Source: Candidatus Thiodiazotropha sp. (ex Gloverina cf. vestifex)
GTDB taxonomy: Bacteria > Pseudomonadota > Gammaproteobacteria > Chromatiales > Chromatiaceae
Assembly: GCA_025656435.1 (NCBI GenBank)
Contig: JAHXHT010000145.1
Span: 1 to 5,992, forward strand
DNA length: 5,992 nucleotides
Direction of reading: 5' to 3'
Below are positions 1 to 5,974 of this stretch, piece by piece (position 1 is the stretch's first letter; each line of letters opens with the position of its first letter). Below the pieces are notes generated by a model. It saw nothing but the letters and a program-made list of their open reading frames with translations. It had not been told where the DNA came from and searched no databases. The position numbers and the translations under genes are program-made.

Positions 1-2
1 TA

Positions 3-680
3 ACAGTCACAATTACGGCCATACAACCGCGCCTACGCCTATCGGGGACTAATCGCCTCGGCTTTCAGCCTTCCATGGCGATCAGCGTCGGCAATCAAAC
101 CCAGGTAGTCGCGTATGACGATGAAGGCGGAGGAAATGCATCCCGCCTGCTCTGGACACTGGACGCCATGGGCCATGAGCGCTACTCCCTGCTCAATGGC
201 GGACTTCACGCCTGGGCAAACGAGAGGCATCCCATCGATCGGGACAGTGCCACCCTCCAGCAGACTCAGTTCATAGCAAAACCCAATTCCGCTTCGGTGG
301 CGGAAACAGACTACATCATGCATCGGCTGGGCAGTGACGACCTGGCCCTGTGGGACGCCCGTAGTGTCAATGAGTATCGTGGGACCTCCCGCTTTTCCCA
401 ATTCCCGGGACACATACTCGGCGCTGCCAATCTCGATTGGCTGGAAGTCATGGACCGCGAGCACAATCCCCGGCTCAAACCCGATAAAGATCTGCGTCTC
501 CTGCTCGCAAACCTCGGTATCACACCTGACAAAGAGGTGATCGCCTACTGCCAGACCCACCATCGCTCATCTCTTGCCTGGTTTGTGCTGAAATATCTGG
601 GCTATGAACAGGCCCGTGGCTATCCCGGCTCCTGGTCCGACTGGGGTAACCGGGACGACACCCCGAAAGAGACCACATGA
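3..680 (+). CDS. Two-domain rhodanese-like sulfurtransferase, 5' end outside the window
   Basis: Likely a thiosulfate/3-mercaptopyruvate sulfurtransferase of the SseA type, which moves sulfane sulfur through a cysteine persulfide. The frame is open from base 3, giving 225 visible residues. The end of the inactive N-terminal domain is recognised by VVAYDDEGGGNASRLLW and the GGLHAW turn. The C-terminal catalytic domain carries WDARSVNEYRG, GHILGAANLDW (the GHIPGA position) and the active loop CQTHHRSS, with catalytic Cys encoded at 549-551, then YPGSWSDWGN near the end. The ATG at 75 is an unlikely start: it has no Shine-Dalgarno sequence, it would cut the first domain in half, and upstream codons (VTIT...RL) still resemble the VTxTxGRHPLP region of the family, although RHPLP itself is not conserved. 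About 60-80 N-terminal residues should lie before the window. The stop overlaps the next start as ATGA, implying translational coupling. The family call is secure; the donor substrate cannot be read from sequence. Confidence 0.87.
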   Translation, partial: TVTITAIQPRLRLSGTNRLGFQPSMAISVGNQTQVVAYDDEGGGNASRLLWTLDAMGHERYSLLNGGLHAWANERHPIDRDSATLQQTQFIAKPNSASVAETDYIMHRLGSDDLALWDARSVNEYRGTSRFSQFPGHILGAANLDWLEVMDREHNPRLKPDKDLRLLLANLGITPDKEVIAYCQTHHRSSLAWFVLKYLGYEQARGYPGSWSDWGNRDDTPKETT

Positions 681-1270
681 ATCGGCCCTCCAGCCGTCAG
701 CGTCGCCTGGTCATTCTGTCCTTGTCAATCATTGTGTTCGTGGTGGCCTATTACGGCGGAGCTAAATACAAAAACCGTGACAATGGCGCACCCAAAATCT
801 CAGGCCTCTCGATCCATCCCCCCACACCCCTGCCACCCATGGCAGATACGGATGACCAGGAAACACCGATTCGCCAATCCATGCTGCTCGATCATTGGAG
901 CCTACTGACACTCGACCCTCATCAGGGACAAGACCGTTCCCCCGCACTGGTTCGCCTGTTGCAGATCCACAATCGGTTAGCTGTCTCACCGGATCTACAG
1001 CAGCAGCTACGATATCTATATCTACCCAGACAGGCTGATGAAGCTTCGCAACAGACACTCACCGCACTCAATGACAACATCAGCGGACTCGCCGGTGAAC
1101 CCGATCAGATAGAAGAAACTTTCAGACGTTTTGGTGTCGATCCGGATGGCAGCGAATCGACGTTATACCTGATCGGTCCAGAGGCCAAACTCCACGCCCT
1201 GTTTACCCCGGCTGAGGATGCCGCTACTATCGCGCGGGATGTCACCACCCTGATCACGAACAACCAGTAA
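677..1270 (+). CDS. Membrane-anchored SCO1/SenC-like thioredoxin-fold protein lacking copper ligands
   Basis: 197 residues. A basic N-terminus (RQRR) and one hydrophobic segment at about 11-27 suggest an inner-membrane anchor with a periplasmic domain; a proline-rich linker (48-54) follows. The rest can be laid over SCO1/SenC: HWSLLTLDPHQGQDRSPALVR matches the W-LL-F-G-T-CPDVCP-TTL region, PRQADEASQQTLTALNDNISGLAGEPDQI matches the DPERDTP to GLTG-PEQI stretch (only spacing and scattered residues agree), and STLYLIGPEAKLHALFTP matches HSAxxYLIDPxG. In SCO proteins CxxxC and a distal His bind copper for cytochrome oxidase CuA assembly. Here the CPDVCP position reads GQDRSP (84-89), the His position is Ser159, and the protein has no cysteine. 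It therefore cannot be a conventional copper chaperone or thiol reductase. It overlaps the rhodanese gene by 4 bases and ends 6 bases before psd. AAAGAG precedes the ATG. The fold is inferred from remembered motifs; function is unknown. Confidence 0.72.
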   Translation: MNRPSSRQRRLVILSLSIIVFVVAYYGGAKYKNRDNGAPKISGLSIHPPTPLPPMADTDDQETPIRQSMLLDHWSLLTLDPHQGQDRSPALVRLLQIHNRLAVSPDLQQQLRYLYLPRQADEASQQTLTALNDNISGLAGEPDQIEETFRRFGVDPDGSESTLYLIGPEAKLHALFTPAEDAATIARDVTTLITNNQ

Positions 1271-1276
1271 CTATCA

Positions 1277-2179
1277 ATGAACCAAGCTGTAACGCCTCCC
1301 AAGGGCACCCCACAAAAAATTGCCGAGACCCTCTTCGTCGGCCTGCAATACCTGTTGCCGCATCACCTGCTCTCATGGCTGATGCACAGCATCACCCGGA
1401 TCGAGATGAAAGGCGTCAAAGACACACTGATCCGTCGTGTCATCGACTGGTACAAAGTCGACATGCAGGAGGCACTGGAAAGCGACCCCAGCACGTATCG
1501 CAGTTTCAACGACTTCTTCACCCGTGCCCTGCGTCCCGATGCGCGACCGGTCACCCAGGAAACCAATAAAGTCGCCTGTCCTGCTGACGGCACCCTGAGT
1601 CAGACTGGGGATATCGAGGGTGGCTACCTGTTTCAGGCCAAGGGACACGACTATTCCCTGCTGGAACTCTTGGGTGGAGACCCGGAGATGAGCCAGCAAT
1701 TCGAAGAGGGCAGCTTTGCCACCATCTATCTCTCACCCCGCGACTATCATCGGGTGCATATGCCGCTGAACGGCAAACTGAGAAAGATGGTGCATGTGCC
1801 CGGCCGTCTCTTCAGTGTCAACGAAACCACCAGTCGCCTGGTACCCAGACTGTTCGCCCGCAACGAGCGGGTCATCTCACTGTTTGATACTGACATCGGT
1901 CCCATGGCAGTGATCCTGGTGGGCGCTATCTTCGTCTCCAGCATCGATACCGTCTGGGCCGGAACAATCACCCCCGCCCATGAGCGGGTCCGTAGCTGGA
2001 ACTATCAGCCCCAGCCGACACCCCAGACCGTCGACCTGGAAAAAGGGGAAGAGATGGGCCGATTCAACATGGGTTCCACAGTAATCCTGCTGTTCGGTAA
2101 GGATACGGTCGAATGGGATGAGGAGTTCACGGTGGGAGCAACCCCCAAGGTTGGCGAGGCTATCGCCACAACTACCTGA
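1277..2179 (+). CDS. psd: Phosphatidylserine decarboxylase proenzyme
   Basis: Makes phosphatidylethanolamine from phosphatidylserine at the inner membrane, using a pyruvoyl group made by self-cleavage. The 300-residue length fits bacterial class-I Psd. Visible landmarks are YRSFNDFFTRALRPDARP (74-91), the CPADG segment with Asp104, SPRDYHRVHMP with two His (158, 161), PGRLFSVNE (175-183), the ARNERV segment (194-199), and the cleavage site FNMGSTVILLFGK, where cutting between Gly266 and Ser267 would give a short alpha chain bearing the pyruvoyl group. The Asp/His/Ser set needed for autoprocessing is therefore complete, and the enzyme should be active. The hydrophobic N-terminal helix (about 17-38) is the usual membrane-binding part. 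The start has no evident Shine-Dalgarno sequence and lies only 6 bases after the preceding stop, so translation may depend on reinitiation from the upstream gene. Confidence 0.97.
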   Translation: MNQAVTPPKGTPQKIAETLFVGLQYLLPHHLLSWLMHSITRIEMKGVKDTLIRRVIDWYKVDMQEALESDPSTYRSFNDFFTRALRPDARPVTQETNKVACPADGTLSQTGDIEGGYLFQAKGHDYSLLELLGGDPEMSQQFEEGSFATIYLSPRDYHRVHMPLNGKLRKMVHVPGRLFSVNETTSRLVPRLFARNERVISLFDTDIGPMAVILVGAIFVSSIDTVWAGTITPAHERVRSWNYQPQPTPQTVDLEKGEEMGRFNMGSTVILLFGKDTVEWDEEFTVGATPKVGEAIATTT

Positions 2180-2199
2180 GTCGGGATCATTTGGCTTTT

Positions 2200-2218
2200 G
2201 GTGCGGCGTGGCCGCACC
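2200..2218. repeat. Perfect 8-bp stem hairpin after psd, REP-like
   Basis: GGTGCGGC-gtg-GCCGCACC forms a perfect 8-bp stem with a 3-base loop, 20 bases after the psd stop. It has no T-run on either side, so it is not a canonical intrinsic terminator, although it could protect the psd mRNA 3' end or slow polymerase. The flanking CCCTACG gives, on the minus strand, the GTAGGGTGCGG string I associate with dispersed palindromic repeats in Gammaproteobacteria; that link is from memory. Confidence 0.6.
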
Positions 2219-2244
2219 CTACGAAGACTGACAGGAATCAAATC

Positions 2245-2273
2245 ATATAGAGTGCGGTTCTACCGCATGATAT
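2245..2273. repeat. Second hairpin between convergent psd and arsM
   Basis: TGCGGT-tct-ACCGCA (2253-2267) is a perfect 6-bp stem with a 3-base loop, flanked by ATAT on both sides (2245-2248 and 2270-2273), which extends it as an imperfect dyad. It sits 24 bases beyond the arsM stop and about 35 bases after the first hairpin, with which it shares the GTGCGG...CCGCA core. It lacks a T-run. It may be a REP-like unit or a weak bidirectional transcription end. Confidence 0.5.
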
Positions 2274-2296
2274 CCACCTCTGTGTGTCGAGATGAA

Positions 2297-3160
2297 TCAA
2301 CCAGCAGGCTTCACCGCCTCGATAGTAGCCGAGACCACAAAGTCCTCCACACCCCGGCCCGGCGCCCAGTCACGAATGAAGTCGTGGGACTCATCCTTGG
2401 GTTGTATGCGGATGTCACTAAAGCCTGCCGCCGACATGTTCTTTTCCAGGTCTTCGATCAGGGAGGCGTTACCCATACAGCCGGCAACCAGCTTGGGATC
2501 GTTGCGCATCTCCTCGGGCAATTCGACGGTAGCCACCACATCGGAGATTGCCAAGCGCCCGCCCGGCTTGAGCACACGGAAGGCATCACGAAATACCTGA
2601 GCCTTATCGGGTGAGAGGTTGATGACACAGTTGGAGATGATCACGTCGGCCGTTGCATCTGCGATGGGTAGATGCTCGATCTCACCCAGCCGGAACTCCA
2701 CATTGGTGTAGCTCCCCTTCAATGCATTTCCACGCGCCTTGCTCAGCATGTCGGGTGTCATATCGACACCGATGACCCGGCCATCTCTTCCTACCTCGGT
2801 AGCAGCCAGAAAGCAGTCGAAACCACCGCCCGAACCAAGATCGACTACCACTTCACCCGGCTTTAGCGAGGCGATGGCTTTGGGATTGCCACAACCCAGT
2901 CCCATGTCGGCGCCACTCGGCACCTGGGCAAGATCCGCCTCGCTGTAACCCCGCCGGATCGAGATCAACGTGTTGATGGCCGCATCGTCAGACACGCCGC
3001 AACAACTGGCCCCTACGCCGCAGGCACTGCTTTCATTATTTGCCTGGGCCACTTCCGCATAGGCCTGTCTCACCTCTTGCCGATGGGCATCAGGTCCATC
3101 CACTAAAGTCACCTCAGGTGCACAGCAATCGGGTGCACAACAATTCTCTTTATCCGACAT
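2297..3160 (-). CDS. arsM: Arsenite S-adenosylmethionine methyltransferase
   Basis: Methylates trivalent arsenic with SAM in the cytoplasm, giving methylated and finally volatile arsines. From the ATG at 3160 the protein has 287 residues. The Rossmann methyltransferase core shows motif I VVDLGSGGGFDC (105-116), GVDMTPDML (131-139), the acidic/aromatic segment before IISNCVINL, and LKPGGRLAISD (197-207). All four family cysteine positions are present: the CGVGASCC cluster (47-54), LGCGNP (Cys90), ISNCVINL (Cys178) and VAGCMGN (Cys228), matching the As(III)-binding set of CmArsM and human AS3MT. An extra N-terminal CCAPDCCAPE motif (7-16) may be a further arsenic or metal site. A GTG start at 3169 is possible, but AGAGGTG lies at ideal distance before the ATG at 3160 and nothing similar precedes the GTG. 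It overlaps arsR by 11 bases, so the two are surely cotranscribed and controlled by ArsR. Confidence 0.95.
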   Translation of the reverse strand: MSDKENCCAPDCCAPEVTLVDGPDAHRQEVRQAYAEVAQANNESSACGVGASCCGVSDDAAINTLISIRRGYSEADLAQVPSGADMGLGCGNPKAIASLKPGEVVVDLGSGGGFDCFLAATEVGRDGRVIGVDMTPDMLSKARGNALKGSYTNVEFRLGEIEHLPIADATADVIISNCVINLSPDKAQVFRDAFRVLKPGGRLAISDVVATVELPEEMRNDPKLVAGCMGNASLIEDLEKNMSAAGFSDIRIQPKDESHDFIRDWAPGRGVEDFVVSATIEAVKPAG

Positions 3161-3503
3161 TCTCTTCACCTCTCATAGTGATCAGCTCGATTCCACTGAA
3201 AAAGTTGGATAGCCGTTGCAGCACCTCGGGTTCGATCCAACATTTTACTTGTTTGCCCTCACGCTCCATCTCGATCAATCCGGCCTGATGCAGTTCTTTA
3301 AGGTGGTGGGAGAGGGTTGATGGGGCAATGTCCAGCCCCTCTCCCAACTCACCCACACTGAAGCGCACGGCTTGCTCAAGATCGCATCGTGTGCCAGGTT
3401 GGCAGCAGGTGGTCAATCGATTGAAGAGCATCAATCGGTGCTGATTACCCAGCGCCTTAAACATATCTGCCAATGGGCGGTCTTCTATTCTATATTTCGA
3501 CAT
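3150..3503 (-). CDS. arsR: ArsR/SmtB-family metalloregulatory repressor
   Basis: 117-residue winged-helix dimer of the ArsR family, expected to block its own operon until As(III) or a related thiophilic metalloid binds. The core is MFKALGNQHRLMLFNRL (14-30), then the recognition helix-turn-helix VGELGEGLDIAPSTLSHHLKELHQAGLI (50-77) and the wing MEREGKQVKCWI. Cysteines lie at 33, 34, 40 and 88. The CCxxxxxC cluster sits between the second helix and the HTH, not in the CxC arrangement of E. coli ArsR, and is a good candidate for a three-thiol arsenic site. The ATG at 3503 is the first start after an in-frame TGA six bases upstream, and no Shine-Dalgarno sequence precedes it. Cotranscription with arsM makes arsenic the most likely signal; antimonite or another soft metal cannot be excluded. 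Confidence 0.92.
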   Translation of the reverse strand: MSKYRIEDRPLADMFKALGNQHRLMLFNRLTTCCQPGTRCDLEQAVRFSVGELGEGLDIAPSTLSHHLKELHQAGLIEMEREGKQVKCWIEPEVLQRLSNFFSGIELITMRGEENVG

Positions 3504-3506
3504 ATT

Positions 3507-3528
3507 TCAAACTATAGAACTAAATTGA
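3507..3528. promoter_or_regulatory. Possible ArsR operator dyad
   Basis: A 22-base imperfect dyad of form TCAAxxTAxxxxxxTAxxTTGA covers the -10 box and spacer of the arsR promoter. ArsR-family operators are AT-rich imperfect inverted repeats in this position, and binding here would block polymerase. Only 6 of 11 pairs match, so this could be chance in AT-rich DNA. Confidence 0.35.
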
Positions 3529-3539
3529 TGTTTAGACAA
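3511..3539 (-). promoter_or_regulatory. Sigma70-type promoter of arsR-arsM
   Basis: Read on the minus strand, TTGTCT (3539-3534) and TATAGT (3516-3511) are separated by exactly 17 bases and match the -35 and -10 consensus at 4 of 6 and 5 of 6 bases. The -10 box ends only 7 bases before the arsR ATG, so transcription should begin at or next to the start codon. That agrees with the missing ribosome binding site and implies leaderless translation. Motif matches only. Confidence 0.6.
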
Positions 3540-3615
3540 TGTTTTTTTCAGGCTGAACCGGAAAACTCACAAGCCCCACCCTGCTCAACCGCAGCAGCAA
3601 AAGGGTTATCCGAGG

Positions 3616-3639
3616 AAAAAAGGGTCGTTTTTTAACGAC
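3616..3639 (-). terminator. Intrinsic terminator after the mepK-like gene
   Basis: On the minus strand GTCGTT-aaaa-AACGAC (3639-3624) forms a 6-bp stem, followed after CC by six T residues (3621-3616). The stem begins within the TAG stop codon of the peptidase gene. It should end that transcript before the arsR promoter, insulating the arsenic operon. Confidence 0.75.
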
Positions 3640-4211
3640 TACCAGTAACGAACCTTGCCAGTATCGACATGGATGAAGTCAGACTTGGGGTAGTAGCCGA
3701 CACCCCCCGCCTTTAGTGAGATGGCGGTATTGCGCAGTGTCTTCAGATCACAGCCACAGAGCCGGATATCGATCGCTTTACCCTGCATGTGCAGGCTGCG
3801 TTTGGCGACGCCGCCGCTCTTGCCGCGCAGCATCTGATTGGTCACAGGTGAACGATAGGCGGAGATGATCTCGAACTCTCCGGTCTCCTCACCCACGCTA
3901 CACTGCAGGGCATAGAGCATATCCAACAGCGCTCTATCCATCTGTACACATTCGCCGCTGCGGTGATCCCGCATCAGATGGTCGATAGACTTGAGGCTGT
4001 CAGCAAGATATTCACCATCTCGCCAGTAGGTGACCATTTGTTTCTCAGCGGTGTGGGTGTGGCGGAAAGCCAATGTTCGTTCAGCTACAGGTGCAATGGC
4101 TGCAAGAACCGGTGAGGTGACCAACAGACCTGCCGCCGAAGCAAGTCCGGAGAGAAAACGCCGTCTACTGATTAACCGTTGATCTGAGAAAAAAGACTGG
4201 GAATCCAACAT
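3639..4211 (-). CDS. mepK: Tat-exported DUF882/YcbK-type murein DD/LD-endopeptidase
   Basis: Zinc peptidase of the M15-like DUF882 family; E. coli MepK (YcbK) of this family cuts 3-3 mDAP-mDAP cross-links in periplasmic peptidoglycan. From the ATG at 4211 it has 190 residues, close to E. coli MepK. The N-terminus has a twin-arginine signal, SRRRFLSG (15-22), a hydrophobic stretch to about 38 and a plausible cleavage site near AIA (38-40). The mature domain shows FEIISAYRSPVTN (about 113-125), then SLHMQGKAIDIR with zinc ligands His141 and Asp148, and FIHVDTG with His181: the family H-x6-D...H pattern is intact. The ORF can begin at a TTG one codon earlier (4214), but the ATG is preferred, with GTGAG five bases before it. 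It lies downstream of the LdtD-like gene on the same strand, as ycbK follows ycbB in E. coli. The exact bond cut is inferred from family and synteny. Confidence 0.88.
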   Translation of the reverse strand: MLDSQSFFSDQRLISRRRFLSGLASAAGLLVTSPVLAAIAPVAERTLAFRHTHTAEKQMVTYWRDGEYLADSLKSIDHLMRDHRSGECVQMDRALLDMLYALQCSVGEETGEFEIISAYRSPVTNQMLRGKSGGVAKRSLHMQGKAIDIRLCGCDLKTLRNTAISLKAGGVGYYPKSDFIHVDTGKVRYW

Positions 4212-4249
4212 CAAAGCTCACTAACCTGTTCTGTATCACCACTATTCGT

Positions 4250-4271
4250 CCCCATTGTCGGCAGCATGGGG
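4250..4271. other. Small inverted repeat upstream of mepK
   Basis: CCCCAT (4250-4255) and ATGGGG (4266-4271) form a 6-bp stem around a 10-base loop, about 40 bases before the mepK start. It could be a regulator site or 5'-leader structure. I found no convincing promoter boxes around it, and short matches like this can arise by chance. Confidence 0.3.
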
Positions 4272-4316
4272 ATAAAATCCAGGCGCAGGTTAACAAATTC
4301 TTACCATCCATGGCCA

Positions 4317-4340
4317 TCCCTGTGACAGGAGTCACAGGGA
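4317..4340. terminator. Perfect 10-bp hairpin between ldtD-like gene and mepK
   Basis: TCCCTGTGAC-agga-GTCACAGGGA is a perfect 10-bp stem with a 4-base loop, starting 49 bases past the stop of the LdtD-like gene in the 177-base gap before mepK. It has no T-run on the minus strand, so termination would be inefficient or Rho-assisted. It could also stabilise the upstream mRNA or be an operator for a dimeric regulator, since TGTGAC-N4-GTCACA is an unusually exact dyad resembling CRP/FNR-type site halves. Confidence 0.5.
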
Positions 4341-4388
4341 CCCATCAAATGCGGGAGGAATTCGAGAGAACGGGATTGAGTGAGGAAA

Positions 4389-5891
4389 TCAGAGTGAAGA
4401 CGTGTCTTCTGTCTCAGCATGATTGGCGGTAACAGGGTCCATCCCCTCGCCCATGGCGAGCATCAAACTGACATTTCGCTGGTAGATATCAGGACGAAAG
4501 TGCACATCGCCGTCACCATCCACCCAACTGGTGAAATAGGTGAGATAGACCGGCATGGGACGGGCAAGTGGTGAAATCAGGGTCTCCCCGGTATCCAGGG
4601 CTTGACTGAACTGGTCCTCTTGCGAGGCACCGTCATTCTGCAACAGCAATCGGGCCAGCTGGTCGGCATTCTCAACTCTGACACAGCCCGAACTGAACGC
4701 ACGCTTGGGGCGCTCGAAGAGTCCTACCGCCGGCGTGTCGTGCAGATAGATCGCATGCTGATTGGGCATATAGAATTTGACGCGACCCAGACTGTTACCC
4801 TTGCCCGAGTCCTGTCTCAGCAGGAAGGGGAAATTATCCGCATGGTAGATCGACCAGTCGATTGCCAGGGGGTCCACCTCATCAAAATCCTTCCCGTGAC
4901 GTCTGTATACCCGAATCCGCTTGCTTTGCAGAAAACCGTCATCCATCTGTTGTTTGGGCAGCAGATCCTTCACTGCGATCGATCGGGGTACGGTCCAGAG
5001 CGGGTTAACCACCATATGGGTGACCCGGCTGCCGAAGGAAGGCGTCTGCCGCTCCTGGGTACCGTTCACCGTTCTCTTGTGGAAAACCACCTGGTCCTCA
5101 GCTTTCACCGCGATATCGAATCCTGCCGTGTTGACAAGTATGTGCTGGGACTCCAATTCATGAGGCAGCCAGCGCCAGCGCTCGAGATTGGCAAGGATTT
5201 GAGCAATACGGGTTTCAACCGGCACATTGAGGGCGCGCAATGTGTTGGGTCCCACAGCACCGTCTTCATACAATCCAAAGCGACGCTGGAAACGCTTGAC
5301 CGTCTCTACTAGGGCTGGATCAAAACGGGAGGCATTCTCTACTGACTCACTACCGACATCAGCTTCAATGGCCAGACGTTCACGCAGAGCCGCCACTCTG
5401 ACATGCTCATCTCCCGGTCTGAGAGTCTGATCAATTTCCAGGGACTGCCAGCCGCCCATAGCCTGAATATCCCGATAATCGGCCAAAGCCTGCTTCAACC
5501 GGCGGTAGGCGCTGCTTCTGGGGCTCAGTGAGTCGAACAGTTCGGGTAAGGTATTTTGTTGCAGGGCAAGGTTGAGCGCGTCCAACGGATCAAAAACATC
5601 ATCCGGCAGCAGCCACAGCGGGTCTGTCGCTTTTGGGTCGAGATGGCCGTAGCGCAGATCTTTTGCCAGGCGGAGAAAACCATCCGTCATCAACAGCTCT
5701 CTGAGCAGTAGATGATCCGGCATGACGTCATTCACCAGATATTTCAGATGATTGACGTGGTAATCACTAGCGGTGAGACCATCACGTTCGGCTACCGAGA
5801 GCCACGCATAGAGCTGTCTTCCCTGAGTGGTCAGCGCTTCGTCACGATGCCAGATGAACGCGCCATCTCTCTCATCGTAAAATCTTTCCAA
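4389..5891 (-). CDS. ldtD: YcbB/LdtD-like L,D-transpeptidase, N-terminus apparently missing
   Basis: Forms 3-3 (mDAP-mDAP) peptidoglycan cross-links in the periplasm. About 500 residues from the TTG at 5891. In order: an N-terminal YcbB scaffold region (1-155) opening with FYDERDGAFIW, the usual FY-x-R-x-x-x-x-W motif; a peptidoglycan-binding domain (about 163-223; FDPALVETVKRFQRRFGLYEDGAVGPNTLRALN); and a YkuD catalytic domain (about 248-415) with HMVVNPLWTVPRSI, IYLHDTP (His384) and SSGCVRV, the nucleophile Cys403 encoded at 4685-4683. The catalytic part is intact. The oddity is the 5' end: relatives have a signal peptide or anchor plus more sequence before the FY motif, but here the frame reaches an in-frame TAG at 5918-5916 only eight codons upstream, with no ATG or GTG. 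TTG at 5891 is the only usual start and has a poor ribosome site. Without a signal the protein would stay in the cytoplasm, so this is probably a 5'-disrupted gene or a sequencing error. Confidence 0.85.
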   Translation of the reverse strand: MERFYDERDGAFIWHRDEALTTQGRQLYAWLSVAERDGLTASDYHVNHLKYLVNDVMPDHLLLRELLMTDGFLRLAKDLRYGHLDPKATDPLWLLPDDVFDPLDALNLALQQNTLPELFDSLSPRSSAYRRLKQALADYRDIQAMGGWQSLEIDQTLRPGDEHVRVAALRERLAIEADVGSESVENASRFDPALVETVKRFQRRFGLYEDGAVGPNTLRALNVPVETRIAQILANLERWRWLPHELESQHILVNTAGFDIAVKAEDQVVFHKRTVNGTQERQTPSFGSRVTHMVVNPLWTVPRSIAVKDLLPKQQMDDGFLQSKRIRVYRRHGKDFDEVDPLAIDWSIYHADNFPFLLRQDSGKGNSLGRVKFYMPNQHAIYLHDTPAVGLFERPKRAFSSGCVRVENADQLARLLLQNDGASQEDQFSQALDTGETLISPLARPMPVYLTYFTSWVDGDGDVHFRPDIYQRNVSLMLAMGEGMDPVTANHAETEDTSSL

Positions 5892-5910
5892 TTGCGTCCA
5901 GTCACAAGCG

Positions 5911-5974
5911 TGTCGCTACCTCGTGAAAGATTTTGGGACATCCGAGTCCCCAAAATCGACTCGCCAACGCGACA
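5911..5974. repeat. Nested palindromic element upstream of the ldtD-like gene
   Basis: Outer arms TGTCGC (5911-5916) and GCGACA (5969-5974) are perfect inverted repeats. Inside them GATTTTGGGAC (5929-5939) pairs with GTCCCCAAAATC (5946-5957): an 11-bp stem with one bulged base and a 6-base loop. The nested layout resembles a small MITE or REP-type palindrome, and the outer left arm overlaps the in-frame TAG that blocks the LdtD-like frame. No long T-run follows the stem on either strand. No direct repeats (target duplication) could be confirmed because the window ends at 5992. Confidence 0.5.

Noticed and set aside
75..77. ATG at 75 as the start of the rhodanese gene
   Set aside because: No Shine-Dalgarno sequence, it would cut the first rhodanese domain, and in-frame upstream codons still resemble the family.
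39..563. Minus-strand 174-residue open frame opposite the rhodanese gene
   Set aside because: It is antisense to a gene with clear rhodanese motifs, has no recognisable domain and no ribosome site, and is best explained as a shadow of the real codons.
2198..2614. Plus-strand frames (138 and 102 residues) antisense to arsM
   Set aside because: arsM is certain from its SAM motif and cysteines; these frames start in hairpin DNA and have no recognisable features.
3542..3560. Possible terminator formed by the T-run and TTCAGgCTGAA palindrome
   Set aside because: The T-run comes before the stem on the plus strand and is an A-run after it on the minus strand, so neither strand has a stem followed by T residues.
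3372..3635. Plus-strand 87-residue frame across the start of arsR and its promoter
   Set aside because: It crosses the arsR gene, promoter and a terminator in antisense and has low-complexity, unrecognisable sequence.
4349..4432. Small 27-codon plus-strand frame in the ldtD-mepK gap
   Set aside because: Short, without family similarity, without a convincing ribosome site before its ATG, and overlapping the 3' end of the ldtD-like gene in antisense.
4602..5312. Plus-strand 236-residue open frame opposite the LdtD-like gene
   Set aside because: The minus strand carries intact YkuD and peptidoglycan-binding motifs; the plus frame shows no family motif or start signal.
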